Shown in pieces: positions 7,218 through 15,977 of a DNA stretch of 64,000 nucleotides (its first letter is position 1; each line of letters opens with the position of its first letter). Position numbers and translations under genes: made by a program. This DNA comes from an uncultured Phascolarctobacterium sp. (GTDB taxonomy: Bacteria; Bacillota; Negativicutes; Acidaminococcales; Acidaminococcaceae). The notes beneath the pieces are model-generated. The model was given only the letters and a program-made list of their open reading frames with translations. It was not told where the DNA came from and did not search any database. The DNA is taken from NCBI GenBank assembly GCA_900757795.1, contig CAAEPE010000009.1:1-64000 (forward strand), written 5' to 3'.

Positions 7218-8686
7218 TATTGTTTACCTCCCAGCGGTGCGAATACTTTATGATATTCGGTTGCTTGTTCAAAGGTATAGGCTGCGCGCAGAATAGTTTC
7301 TTCGTCCAGCACCTTACCAATCAGCTGCATACCGATGGGCATACCGTCCTTAGCAAAGCCGCAGGGAATGGAAATACCCGGCAAGCCAGCCATATTTACA
7401 GGAATAGTGGTAACGTCCAGCATGTAGATGGTCAGCGGATCCATTTTGCCGTCAATCTTGTACGCCGGAACAGGAGAGGTCGGAGTCAGCAGTACGTCGC
7501 ATTTTTCAAAGGCTGCTTCAAAATCACGGCGGATAAGAGTACGCACCTGCATAGCTTTGTTGTAATAAGCGTCATAATAGCCGCTGGAAAGCACATAGGT
7601 ACCCAGCATAATGCGGCGGCGAACCTCAAGGCCAAAGCCCTCGGTACGGCTCATGGTAGTCATTTCCGGAGCAGAAACAGCGTTCATATTGCGGTAACCA
7701 TAGCGAACACCGTCATAACGTGCCAGGTTAGCAGACGCCTCGGCCGGAGCAATAATATAGTAGGTAATTACAGCATATTCGGTATGGGGCAGAGAAACCT
7801 CCACGATTTCTGCACCCAGCTCCTCATATTTTTTAACTGCTTTAGCTATTTCAGCCTTAACCTCGGGGTCAATGCCTTCACCAAAATATTCTTTAGGCAG
7901 GCCAATGCGCAAGCCTTTTACATCGGCGCGCAGAGCTTTGGTGAAATCAGGTACTTCCACATCCAAAGAGGTAGAGTCCATTTCGTCCTTGCCGCAGATG
8001 GTGTTCAAAACAAGCGCAGCGTCGGTTACGTCTCTGGTGATAGGTCCGATTTGGTCAAGAGAAGAAGCGAAAGCTACACAGCCATAACGGGATACGCGGC
8101 CATAGGTAGGTTTAATACCAACGCAGCCATTAAAGGAAGCCGGTTGACGAATGGAACCGCCGGTATCGGAGCCCAAAGTCCAAATAGCTTCACCGGCAGC
8201 AATAGCAGCAGCGCTGCCGCCGGAAGAACCGCCCGGTACACGCTCCAAATTCCACGGGTTATGCGTGGGGCCGTAGAAAGAGGTTTCGGTGGTAGAGCCC
8301 ATGGCAAATTCGTCCATGTTGGTTTTGCCCAAGAACACAGTTTCGTCAGCACGCAGATTTTTAATAACATGAGCGTCATAAATAGGAACTACGTTGCTCA
8401 GCATTTTAGAAGAGCAGGTAGTAAGCAAACCTTTGGTGCAGATATTATCTTTAATTGCACCAGGTACACCGGCCAAAGGAGCAATAGCTTCACCGGCAGC
8501 GATTTTAGCGTCTACCTTAGCAGCCTGCGCCAAAGCGTTTTCTTTATCCAAGGTTACATAAGCGTTAACCCGGTCTTCAACTGCGTCGATGTGCTCATAA
8601 AGAGCGTTGGTCAGTTCAACGGAGCTGACTTCTTTATTAACGAGCTTATCATGCAGCTCGTGTGCCGTAAGTTTATACAGTTCCAC
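7217..8686 (-). CDS. gatA: Asp/Glu-tRNA amidotransferase subunit A (amidase)
   Basis: A 489-residue amidase-signature enzyme that releases ammonia from glutamine for GatB. The Ser-cisSer-Lys triad is visible: Lys in GAIKDNICTKG (near residue 80), GGSSGGSAAAIAAGE, and GSDTGGSIRQPASFNG with the nucleophilic serine. Full length. It follows gatC by 15 bases. A long open frame on the opposite strand is a by-product of codon bias. Confidence 0.96.
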   Translation of the reverse strand: MELYKLTAHELHDKLVNKEVSSVELTNALYEHIDAVEDRVNAYVTLDKENALAQAAKVDAKIAAGEAIAPLAGVPGAIKDNICTKGLLTTCSSKMLSNVVPIYDAHVIKNLRADETVFLGKTNMDEFAMGSTTETSFYGPTHNPWNLERVPGGSSGGSAAAIAAGEAIWTLGSDTGGSIRQPASFNGCVGIKPTYGRVSRYGCVAFASSLDQIGPITRDVTDAALVLNTICGKDEMDSTSLDVEVPDFTKALRADVKGLRIGLPKEYFGEGIDPEVKAEIAKAVKKYEELGAEIVEVSLPHTEYAVITYYIIAPAEASANLARYDGVRYGYRNMNAVSAPEMTTMSRTEGFGLEVRRRIMLGTYVLSSGYYDAYYNKAMQVRTLIRRDFEAAFEKCDVLLTPTSPVPAYKIDGKMDPLTIYMLDVTTIPVNMAGLPGISIPCGFAKDGMPIGMQLIGKVLDEETILRAAYTFEQATEYHKVFAPLGGKQ

Positions 8687-8701
8687 AGTAGTGCCTCCTT
8701 A

Positions 8702-8989
8702 TCAATCAATTACGCGCGGTACTTTAAAGCCGTCATTATGGACAGCCGGAGCGTTTTTCAGAGCTTCCTCATGAGAAACGCCCTCTTTTACAACGTCCTC
8801 ACGTAATACGTTGCTGACGGGCAATACATAGGGAGTCGGTTCGATACCGGTGGTATCAATTTTTTCCAAAATATCGGCATAGTTAAGAATCTGATTAAAC
8901 TGTTCCGTGAACACTTCCATCTCAGAAGCAGGAACGGTTAAACGGGAAAGCTGCGCAATGTGCTTTACGTCTTCAGCAGATACTTTCAT
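8702..8989 (-). CDS. gatC: Asp/Glu-tRNA amidotransferase subunit C
   Basis: A 95-residue small subunit that stabilises GatA and packs on GatB. The pattern VKHIAQLSRLTVPASEMEVFTEQFNQIL and the C-terminal APAVHNDGFKVPRVID are standard for GatC. First gene of the gatCAB unit. The ATG at 8989 has a GGATGG site nearby. Confidence 0.94.
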   Translation of the reverse strand: MKVSAEDVKHIAQLSRLTVPASEMEVFTEQFNQILNYADILEKIDTTGIEPTPYVLPVSNVLREDVVKEGVSHEEALKNAPAVHNDGFKVPRVID

Positions 8990-9112
8990 TTTGTCACCAT
9001 CCTATTATAATTTACTTAAGCCTTACCTTTTAGCGCGCATAAAACAATAACATATTCGCTGCACACTAACCAGGAAGCCTGTTTTTAAAAATAACCTGTT
9101 TTATTATATCAC

Positions 9113-9121
9113 ATCTAGCGC
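9113..9121 (-). promoter_or_regulatory. Possible extended -10 promoter for gatCAB
   Basis: On the minus strand TGATATAAT (9121-9113) is a perfect TGnTATAAT extended -10. The -35 region is poor. It would give a leader of about 115 bases to gatC. A 9-bp hairpin with a 3-base loop lies just beyond at 9173-9193. Confidence 0.45.
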
Positions 9122-9260
9122 ATAAAGTACACTTAGCAAAAGGTAATCAAAAAAGATTATTGTAGGATTTTGTTTTATGTTCATAACATAAAAGCAAGTC
9201 AATCTTGTTCCTAAAAAAACAGCTTGCGCATTACCTGCATCCAAAGCCAAATTTAATTTT

Positions 9261-9383
9261 TAGGAAAAACGTTACGAAACATGTCTAAAAATATTAGAAA
9301 AACGTTACAAAAACGGTTTAAAATGTAGGAAAAACGTTGCAAAAGCTCTTCGTTTATATTAGAATAATGTTACAAACTGCGAA
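9261..9383 (+). repeat. Four phased direct repeats upstream of an ATPase gene
   Basis: Four copies of a motif close to TAGGAAAAACGTTACAAAA start at 9261, 9295, 9326 and 9360, that is 34, 31 and 34 bp apart, about three helical turns. Each centres on AACGTT or a one-base variant (ATGTT in copy four). Copies three and four contain the -35 and -10 of the next gene, so a protein bound here would control that promoter. Confidence 0.75.
9337..9365 (+). promoter_or_regulatory. Promoter of the AAA/DUF4143 gene, inside repeats
   Basis: TTGCAA (9337-9342) and TAGAAT (9360-9365) with a 17-bp spacer. Both boxes fall inside copies three and four of the phased repeats, which suggests autoregulation or repression. 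Confidence 0.55.
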
Positions 9384-9425
9384 AAAAGCCTTTATTCAAG
9401 CGTACTTACAGCCATGGAGGTAAAC

Positions 9426-10799
9426 ATGCTCAAACGCAAAGCATATAACATACTGAAAAGCTGGCATACTCAGCCCAATAAAAAAGCTCTCTGCATTATA
9501 GGCGCACGCCAAATAGGCAAAACCACGCTTATTCGCCAATTTGCGCAAAATAATTATGAGCATTTTGCCGAGCTGAACTTTGTCTTAGACCAGCAGGCAC
9601 ACAACATCTTTGCTGACAGCTTAGACGCAGATACTATTATCACCAATTTAACGGCCTACACCAAAAAGCCGCTCACTCCGGGAAAAACTCTCATTTTTCT
9701 AGATGAAATCCAGGCCTGCCCCAACGCGCGCACCGCTATTAAATTTTTAGTAGAGGACGGACGCTTTGATTACATTGAATCAGGTTCGCTGCTTGGCGTA
9801 AATTATAATGATGTACGTTCTTATCCTGTGGGTTTTGAAGAAATTCACTATATGTATCCGCTGGACTTTGAAGAATATATGTGGGCCAACGGCGTACAAG
9901 CCGAAACTATTGCTTATCTGCAACGCTGCGTTGATACGCTTACGCCTGTCACAGAAGCCGTACACCAAACTATGCTGAAGCTTTTTTTCAGCTATATAGT
10001 AGTCGGCGGTATGCCGGAGGTAGTACAAACCTATGTCAGTACCCATGATATAGGTCAGGTTATAGAACGCCAAAATAATATTTTGTCGTTATACCGTCTG
10101 GATATTGCCAAATATACTTCCGGCAGCGACAAAATTAAAGTGCAGGCTATTTTTGACAGTATTCCCTCGCAGTTAAACGATAAAAATCGCCGTTTTATGC
10201 TCAGCAAAATCGACAGCAACGGCAGGCAGAACCGCTATCAGGACAGCTTTTTGTGGCTGGCAGACGCAGGCGTAGCCTTACCCTGCTATAACGTCACAGA
10301 GCCGCAGCCGCCGCTGCAAATCAACGAAAAGCATAATCTTTTTAAGCTTTTTATGGGAGATACCGGGCTGCTGTGCGCTGCCTGCATGGATAATATTCAA
10401 TATTCCATTCTTCAAGGAGATTTGGAGGTCAATTTAGGCAGTATTTTGGAAAACGTTATGGCACAATCCATCAAAAGCAACGGCTTTAAGCTAAATTTTT
10501 TTGACTCCAAAAAATATGGTGAACTGGATTTTGTCATTCAAAACGGTATGCAGACAGACCTTCTAGAAATCAAATCCGGTAAAAGCTATAAAATTCACGC
10601 TTCCTTAAACAAACTTCTCAAGGTCGAAGAATGGCATTTCGGACAAGCCTTAGTTTTCTGTAAAGGCAATATTGAAAAAGCGGATAAAACAACCTATCTT
10701 CCATGGTATGCCATTATTTTTTACAGACCGCGCAGAATAGCACCCCACACTACCTACCAAGTCGACCTAAGTGCTTTACAAGCTCTGCCAAAACAGTAA
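9426..10799 (+). CDS. AAA ATPase with DUF4143 domain
   Basis: A 457-residue protein of the common AAA_14/DUF4143 family. Walker A (GARQIGKTT) is at residues 26-34 and Walker B (LIFLDEIQAC) is near residue 90. A DUF4143 C-terminal half includes KKYGELDFVIQ and LLEIKSGK, reminiscent of a restriction-nuclease-like fold (D...ExK). Function is unknown; such genes are scattered, often multicopy and probably mobile or defensive. I chose the ATG at 9426 because GGAGG is five bases upstream; the ATG at 9414 overlaps that site. It stands alone behind four phased repeats. Confidence 0.85.
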   Translation: MLKRKAYNILKSWHTQPNKKALCIIGARQIGKTTLIRQFAQNNYEHFAELNFVLDQQAHNIFADSLDADTIITNLTAYTKKPLTPGKTLIFLDEIQACPNARTAIKFLVEDGRFDYIESGSLLGVNYNDVRSYPVGFEEIHYMYPLDFEEYMWANGVQAETIAYLQRCVDTLTPVTEAVHQTMLKLFFSYIVVGGMPEVVQTYVSTHDIGQVIERQNNILSLYRLDIAKYTSGSDKIKVQAIFDSIPSQLNDKNRRFMLSKIDSNGRQNRYQDSFLWLADAGVALPCYNVTEPQPPLQINEKHNLFKLFMGDTGLLCAACMDNIQYSILQGDLEVNLGSILENVMAQSIKSNGFKLNFFDSKKYGELDFVIQNGMQTDLLEIKSGKSYKIHASLNKLLKVEEWHFGQALVFCKGNIEKADKTTYLPWYAIIFYRPRRIAPHTTYQVDLSALQALPKQ

Positions 10800-10812
10800 A
10801 TCAGCTTCGCCT

Positions 10813-11100
10813 TTAAATCTCCACCACGTCCCCCGCTGCCAAATAATGCAGCCGCGTCATGCGTTCTTTAAGATAAGCGTACTGCTCCAAGCCTGTGCAG
10901 TGGCATGTATAGTAAGTGCAGCGCAAGGCTTCTAATTTAGCCGCCGCATCGTCCAAAACAGCCTTATCCGCGCCGGTAGTTGCCAGCTTCATAAAGTGGA
11001 AGCCGCCAATGCAGATATCAGGCTGCAGCCATGCCATTAAATTTAAAATTCCCTTATAGGAAATTTTTCTCTGTAAATTATCGTCTAAAATATTATACCC
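10813..11100 (-). pseudogene. Remnant of a COG1237-type metallo-beta-lactamase-fold hydrolase
   Basis: Only the C-terminal end of a hydrolase remains, about 95 codons. It includes GILNLMAWLQPDICIGGFHF and YTCHCTGLEQY, and ends in DVVEI. The xGGFH and CHCTG motifs match the end of the COG1237 (dihydropterin-phosphate-synthase-like) family; the intact relative in this window is at 29779-30864. The reading frame stays open upstream to about 11100 but no ribosome-binding site or metal-binding HxHxDH part exists. It appears to be truncated at its 5' end. Confidence 0.6.
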
Positions 11101-11161
11101 TCTTATGACCAGGTATTCAAATTTCCCAAAGTACCAGGCACAAGAGGGTATTTTACTGTAT

Positions 11162-12421
11162 TCACTTTTTGATTTCTACATAATCAAATTCCTTGCCGTC
11201 AGGCAGATAGGCCTTGAAAACCAGTTTACTGTTCTCTGCACGCAAGGTCATATAGTTAACAGTTTCCGGCTGCGGCGCACGGTCTGCGTCCCACGCAAAA
11301 TCTCCCCACAGCTTAGGATAGCGCACGCTGCCTGCCACGCCTGTCAAAATATAAGTAATACCGTCTGCTGCCGGTGCAAAATTACGCAGCGGTACGCGGC
11401 GGCGGTAGGTATGCAGATGAGCGCTGAGTACTGCGTCCACATTATATTTTTCAAAAATCGGCATCAGCTGGCGGCTAAAATCAAGAAAATGCGTTTCCCG
11501 CTGCGGTCTGCCGGATTCTTTACTGAAGGCATACATAAAAATATCGCGGTGCTGCAAAACAATTTTCCATTTAGCTTTGCTGCGCGCCAAGTCCTGCTCT
11601 AACCATGCCAGCTCTTCCTCAAAAAGCTTAGGCTGCCAATCCTTTGCCTCTTGGAAATTAGTATCTAAAACAGTAAAATGTACCGGGCCATAATCAAAAC
11701 TGTAAAATTGATTAGGATACTGCTTTAAGCCGTTTTGCGGCAGCTGAAATAAATTTACATAGCTTTTCGGCGGCGTTACCTTCCACGCCAGACTATATGC
11801 TTCATGGTTGCCGATTACGGGAGCAAAGGCTGTATCAGCGCTGAAGGGCTCCACGCTGGCAAACCATGCGCGCCACTGGCTGGCATCCTGTCCGTTATCC
11901 ACTAAATCTCCCATATTGATAAACAGCTTAGCGTCACTATGCCGCTTGTAAGCGCTGCGTGCTAAATCCTGCCAGCCGCTGTAATCACTGCTTTGGGAAT
12001 CTGGAAAAATAAGTGCCGTAAAACTGCCGCCGTCGTCAGTTTTCACAGTGTGCCAGGCGCCCTTATTTTTATCGGTCACAATGCGGTATTCGTAAACCGT
12101 GCCCGGCTTTAAGCCTTTAAGCTGCGCCCGATACTGAATGTAATCGCCTCTGCCCTCTGCAAAGGAGCATTCCACGGCATATTGAGTGCCTAGCTGCTTA
12201 GTGCCTTTTTCTTGATATTCAACCTTATAAGCTTGCCGCACATCGCTCTGCCACATAAGGGTGCGGGTAGTCCTATTATTTTCGGCAACTAATTGACGGA
12301 TGTATTTTACACCCACAGAGCTGTCACTGCCTGCATCAGCTTTGTCTGGCTGTCTGCCGCAGCCTGATACCAAGCCTAAGACATACAATATTACTAAAAT
12401 AAAGGAAAGGTATTTGCGCAT
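11162..12421 (-). CDS. Secreted purple-acid-phosphatase-like metallophosphoesterase (lipoprotein)
   Basis: A 419-residue exported phosphoesterase. The lipobox LVSGC near residue 21 predicts a lipoprotein. A fibronectin-like N-terminal domain (about 45-130) precedes the calcineurin-like domain, as in purple acid phosphatases. Metal ligands are visible in order: FPDSQS, NMGDLVDNG, VIGNHEAY, LQHRDIF and SAHLHTYRRR. The substrate is unknown; outer-surface phosphate release is the likely role. It appears monocistronic, separated from the merR gene upstream by a terminator. It ends close to the hydrolase remnant. Confidence 0.85.
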   Translation of the reverse strand: MRKYLSFILVILYVLGLVSGCGRQPDKADAGSDSSVGVKYIRQLVAENNRTTRTLMWQSDVRQAYKVEYQEKGTKQLGTQYAVECSFAEGRGDYIQYRAQLKGLKPGTVYEYRIVTDKNKGAWHTVKTDDGGSFTALIFPDSQSSDYSGWQDLARSAYKRHSDAKLFINMGDLVDNGQDASQWRAWFASVEPFSADTAFAPVIGNHEAYSLAWKVTPPKSYVNLFQLPQNGLKQYPNQFYSFDYGPVHFTVLDTNFQEAKDWQPKLFEEELAWLEQDLARSKAKWKIVLQHRDIFMYAFSKESGRPQRETHFLDFSRQLMPIFEKYNVDAVLSAHLHTYRRRVPLRNFAPAADGITYILTGVAGSVRYPKLWGDFAWDADRAPQPETVNYMTLRAENSKLVFKAYLPDGKEFDYVEIKK

Positions 12422-12438
12422 AATAATTACCTCTGTTA

Positions 12439-12473
12439 TAAAAAAGTTGGCTCAACACAGCATTGAGCCAACT
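12439..12473 (-). terminator. Terminator of the DUF362-merR unit
   Basis: On the minus strand AGTTGGCTCAA pairs perfectly with TTGAGCCAACT around a 7-base loop and runs into TTTTTT. It lies just past the merR stop. Confidence 0.88.
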
Positions 12474-12512
12474 AAAGTTTACTGCATACAGGTCTATTAT
12501 TTTAAGCCTAGC

Positions 12513-12884
12513 TTACCAGCTTAAATGCCCGCTTGCTAACGCAATTTGGTAACGACCTATTTTATAATCCAAAACCTGCAGGGTTTGAGTTATTTTTTTC
12601 TGCTGCTCCACCAGCTTTGCCTTTTGGTCTATCAACAAGTCTAATCTGGTCTTAATGGTTGCGTCACCCTGCTGATATAATTGAACATATTTTATCATAG
12701 TATCAATGGTCAGTCCAGCGCTGCGCATACAAATTGCCAATTCTATCCAGCCGCATTCCTCCTCGCCATAATTGCGAATGCCGCTGGGAGTTCTGCGCAC
12801 GGCGGGAATCATGCCTACACGTTCATAATAACGCAGTGTATCCGCAGAGATGTTATATTTTTCACTTACTTCTTTGATTGTCAT
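12513..12884 (-). CDS. MerR-family regulator, AdhR-like
   Basis: A 123-residue MerR regulator. The winged-helix DNA-binding part (MTIKEVSEKYNISADTLRYY, then RVGMIPAVRRTPSGIRNY) is followed by a long dimer helix to about residue 115. Cys52 lies in ICMRSAGL. In Bacillus AdhR the cysteine at the same place senses aldehydes such as formaldehyde and methylglyoxal, so a carbonyl or thiol-stress signal is inferred. It sits behind a DUF362 gene, and two MerR-type promoters with 19-bp spacers (13947-13977 and 21950-21980) are its obvious targets, including its own. Confidence 0.88.
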   Translation of the reverse strand: MTIKEVSEKYNISADTLRYYERVGMIPAVRRTPSGIRNYGEEECGWIELAICMRSAGLTIDTMIKYVQLYQQGDATIKTRLDLLIDQKAKLVEQQKKITQTLQVLDYKIGRYQIALASGHLSW

Positions 12885-12896
12885 GAAGCGTCCTCA

Positions 12897-13916
12897 TCAG
12901 TCAACAGTAATCAGTTCGTATTTATCGTTGCCCATTTTCAGCTCACGCATAGCCGTTAATTGATGCAGACCATGACGTGATTCCATACGTTCTACCAAAT
13001 CATGATTATGAGGCTCTGCATAAACTAAATCTACAGAAGCTTGGTCAATAGCCAAAATATCAGTAGAAGCCAAAATGCCGATATCCGGAATAGTAGGTTC
13101 AGCGGCACTTACGCCGGCGCAATCGCAGTCCACAGACATACGACGCAGCACGTTAATATAAACGATATGCTTGCCAAAATAATCTATGGTAGCCTTCGCA
13201 GATTCCGCCATATTTTCCATTAAGGCTTCCTTAGCGGGCCAAACATTCCAATCGGCAGGCAGATTATCGGGAGCTACGCCGTGTACCTGAGCTTTACCAA
13301 TGCGTCCGTCAGCACAGCCAATAGCAATATTTTTCATAGAACCGCCAAAGCCGCCCATAGCGTGACCTTTAAAGTGCGTCAGCACCAGCATGGAATCATA
13401 GTTAACGATATTTTTTCCCATGGATACTTCCTTAAAATGCTTGCCGCCGCGTACAGGCAGATTTACCGTACCTTCCGCGTCCATAATATCTACAGGGCAG
13501 AAGGTCCAGCCGTTTACCTTTAAGGTCTCCAAATGACCTTCCGTAGTATAACGGTCGCCCGGATACAAGGTATTTGTCTCTACAATATTGCTGTTGGGAA
13601 TGGTCTGCTGCAAAGCTTTAACCATCTCGCGAGGCAGAATATTGGGGCCATGTTTTTCACCGGTATGCAGTTTAATAGCTACCTTACCATAAATACCTTC
13701 ATTTATTAAGTTATATAATTTAATCAAATGTTCTGCGTCGATATGCTTAGTAAAATATACCTTAGCATGAGAACCGCTTACTGCTTTGCCAACATCTACT
13801 TTAGTGCTGCCTATTACCGGCGCCTGTGCAAAAATCTTATCCAAATTCATCAATCCTCCTGTTGCCACAGCAGCGGTAGTCAAGCCTGCCGCCTTTAAAA
13901 AATCGCGTCTTTTCAT
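12897..13916 (-). CDS. Tat-exported DUF362 protein (paralogue 1)
   Basis: A 339-residue DUF362 protein with a twin-arginine signal (KRRDFLKAAG) and hydrophobic stretch to about residue 30. DUF362 proteins are poorly characterised and often linked to iron-sulfur or redox functions. Here a CDCAG patch lies near residue 243, and conserved segments KLHTGEKHGPN and GGFGGSMKNIAIGCADGRIGKAQ are seen. It is 12 bases upstream of merR and has its own MerR-type promoter. It is a paralogue of 18432-19439. Confidence 0.85.
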   Translation of the reverse strand: MKRRDFLKAAGLTTAAVATGGLMNLDKIFAQAPVIGSTKVDVGKAVSGSHAKVYFTKHIDAEHLIKLYNLINEGIYGKVAIKLHTGEKHGPNILPREMVKALQQTIPNSNIVETNTLYPGDRYTTEGHLETLKVNGWTFCPVDIMDAEGTVNLPVRGGKHFKEVSMGKNIVNYDSMLVLTHFKGHAMGGFGGSMKNIAIGCADGRIGKAQVHGVAPDNLPADWNVWPAKEALMENMAESAKATIDYFGKHIVYINVLRRMSVDCDCAGVSAAEPTIPDIGILASTDILAIDQASVDLVYAEPHNHDLVERMESRHGLHQLTAMRELKMGNDKYELITVD

Positions 13917-13946
13917 AAGCTATTGCCTCCTTTATTTAGTGCTTTT

Positions 13947-13977
13947 AGCATACAACTTTAAGTATACTCTAAGTCAA
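13947..13977 (-). promoter_or_regulatory. MerR-type promoter/operator for DUF362-merR
   Basis: Minus strand: TTGACT (13977-13972), 19-bp spacer, TATGCT (13952-13947). The long spacer contains an imperfect palindrome CTTAGAGTATACTTAAAG (13973-13956). Over-long spacers with a central dyad are the hallmark of MerR-activated promoters. The -35 overlaps the end of tatC. Confidence 0.82.
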
Positions 13978-14726
13978 GCCTTTTTATTTTTAACAAATAC
14001 GCGGCACGCCAATAGGCTTATTTCGTACAAAATTACCATAGGCAGCGCCAGCAGGCTTTGAGTAATAATATCCGGAGTAGGCGTAATAAAGGCTGCCAAA
14101 ATAAACGCCGCCAAAATCACATGCTTATGATAACGTTTTAGCACCTTAACCGGCAAAAGCTGCAAATACGCCAGCAATAGAATCAATATGGGAATATTAA
14201 AGACAAATCCAAAGGGTACTACAAGCATGAGCATAAAATCCAAATAGCTTTCCATGGAAAGCAAAGGATTGACCTTATCTGCCGCAAAGCCTAAAAAGAA
14301 TTCCAAAGCGCGGGGAAAAACAAGCAAATACGCAAACAGCATACCGCCAAGAAAAAGCACCACCACCATTGGTATGGAGCACAGGGTAAAGCGTTTTTCC
14401 CGCAAAGTTAAAGCCGGTTTGATAAAAGCATATAGCTCGTAAAGCATAAACGGCAGCGCCAGCACTAAGCCTCCCAGCAAAGTAATCTTCATATAAATCA
14501 TAAAGGCTTCCGCCGGACGCATATAATAAAGCTGTCCGGCAGGCGCCGTCAAAATATCCATAATCTGCCGAATAAAGTAAAAGCTGATGCCCATGCCAAC
14601 GGCTAAATACGCCAATACTTTTAAAATACAGCTGCGCAGCTCGCTTAAATGCTCCGCCAGGCTCATATCTCTGTCGATATTATCCTGCCACAGCTCCGGA
14701 CTTATGTCATTGGGCTGCCTGTTCAT
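13974..14726 (-). CDS. tatC: TatC translocase subunit (system 1)
   Basis: A 250-residue six-helix TatC that binds twin-arginine signals. Typical N-terminal MSLAEHLSELRSCILKV, and FIKPALTLREKRF with the conserved proline and glutamate. C-terminal AFITPTPDIITQSLLALPMVILYE is also standard. An upstream in-frame ATG at 14771 would lie deep in tatA. I chose 14726 (MNRQPNDIS), which still overlaps the tatA end by 20 bases. The neighbours on both sides encode Tat substrates. A second TatC is at 27179. Confidence 0.93.
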   Translation of the reverse strand: MNRQPNDISPELWQDNIDRDMSLAEHLSELRSCILKVLAYLAVGMGISFYFIRQIMDILTAPAGQLYYMRPAEAFMIYMKITLLGGLVLALPFMLYELYAFIKPALTLREKRFTLCSIPMVVVLFLGGMLFAYLLVFPRALEFFLGFAADKVNPLLSMESYLDFMLMLVVPFGFVFNIPILILLLAYLQLLPVKVLKRYHKHVILAAFILAAFITPTPDIITQSLLALPMVILYEISLLACRVFVKNKKA

Positions 14727-14928
14727 TTTTTGCGGCAGCAGTTTTTTCTGCTGCTTCCTCTTGTTCCACAACAGCTTTAACGGCTTTTTCTTCTTCGTTC
14801 AGAGCAGTTTTAAACTCTCGCATACTTTTGCCGATAGCCTTACCCACATCCGGCAGCTTACCGGGTCCAAAGAATACTAAACCGATAACAAGAATAAGCA
14901 TTAATTCCGGTAAACCAAGACCAAACAT
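14707..14928 (-). CDS. tatA: TatA/TatE translocase subunit (system 1)
   Basis: A 73-residue protein with one N-terminal helix (LPELMLILVIGLVFFGPGKLP), the conserved FGPGKLP hinge and an amphipathic helix, followed by a charged Glu/Lys/Ala tail. This is the standard TatA architecture, and it forms the translocation pore with TatC. A good GGAGGA site precedes the ATG. No separate TatB is in this cluster, as in minimal TatAC systems. Confidence 0.92.
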   Translation of the reverse strand: MFGLGLPELMLILVIGLVFFGPGKLPDVGKAIGKSMREFKTALNEEEKAVKAVVEQEEAAEKTAAAKNEQAAQ

Positions 14929-14974
14929 AAAATATTCCTCCTTTATTGACTAAAAGACTTACTCACTTTTTTAA

Positions 14975-15955
14975 TCAATCCATATGCCTGCTGACAAAAT
15001 TCTGCATTTCTTTAAAAGAGTTAATGCTTTCCTGCATATCCGGGAAAACCAACGCAAAATCATGGGGCATTTCCGAATAAACGGTAAGCGTAACCTCTAC
15101 GCCGCATTTGGCTGCCTGCTCAGCCAGCTGCTGACACTCTGTTAAAAGCAGCTCGTTGCCTCCAGCCTGAATCAGCATGGGTGCCAGTCCTCTTAAATCA
15201 CTGTAAATAGGCGAAACCAGCGGGCTTTTGCGTGACAAGCCGCCTCTGTATTCCGCCTTGAGCACTGCCGGATAAAAAGGTGTTCCCTCGCCTACAATCA
15301 CATCCTTATGCACATTGTAGTATCTTGAGGTGCCCTTTTTATTTTCCATTGTTCCCCAAGGGGACGCCAAAACCAGCGCTGCCGGCTGCGGCATATTATT
15401 TTCTCGTATATAAACCGCTAAAGAAACAGCCAAGTTGCCGCCTGCGGAATCGCCGACAAAAACAATTTTTTTAGGATCGTATCCCGCCTCCAGCATACTT
15501 TGATACATTATGGCGGCATCCTCCAAGGCAGCCGGATAAACATATTTAGGAGCTAAGCGATAATCAGGCATAAATACGTCGTTAGCCCCAAGAAGCTCCG
15601 CTTCTTTAAGACATAAAAGCCGGTATCCGTTATCTGCCTTACCCACATAAGCTCCGCCATGCAGGAACAAAATCGCTTTATCCTGTAAAGAATTTTCTCT
15701 GTGAAAATGCTCGGAAGTAAAATTTTCAAAGCTTAAAACGTTTTGCTGCCAGCCCTCCGGCACGACAAATGACGTGGCCTTTTCTTTTAAAGCATTGGCA
15801 AAATAATTAGCCATATATTCCTGTTTAGCGGCACCCTGTAAGACCAGGCCCTTGTCAGGAACCGTCAATATATTGTCCGCCCAAGCGCTGCCGTAAAAGC
15901 AGCCCACTGTCAAAACGGCAGCCGCCAAGCAGCCAAAAATTCTACGTTTAAACAT
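14975..15955 (-). CDS. Secreted alpha/beta-hydrolase (HSL-like esterase)
   Basis: A 326-residue exported hydrolase. The signal peptide ends near SAWA (about residue 26). The HGGAYVG oxyanion motif is near residue 99 and GDSAGGN, with the nucleophile serine, near 168. The catalytic histidine is in EMPHDFAL near residue 303. This order is that of the hormone-sensitive-lipase family of esterases and lactonases. It lies between a lipoprotein and tatA in the exported redox cluster. Confidence 0.87.
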   Translation of the reverse strand: MFKRRIFGCLAAAVLTVGCFYGSAWADNILTVPDKGLVLQGAAKQEYMANYFANALKEKATSFVVPEGWQQNVLSFENFTSEHFHRENSLQDKAILFLHGGAYVGKADNGYRLLCLKEAELLGANDVFMPDYRLAPKYVYPAALEDAAIMYQSMLEAGYDPKKIVFVGDSAGGNLAVSLAVYIRENNMPQPAALVLASPWGTMENKKGTSRYYNVHKDVIVGEGTPFYPAVLKAEYRGGLSRKSPLVSPIYSDLRGLAPMLIQAGGNELLLTECQQLAEQAAKCGVEVTLTVYSEMPHDFALVFPDMQESINSFKEMQNFVSRHMD

Positions 15956-15977
15956 AATATATCTCCTAATATTGTCA

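Noticed and set aside
7220..8806. A 528-codon open frame on the plus strand opposite gatA and gatC
   Set aside because: It mirrors conserved gatA/gatC on the other strand, has no family features and no ribosome-binding site. Codon bias of gatA explains it.
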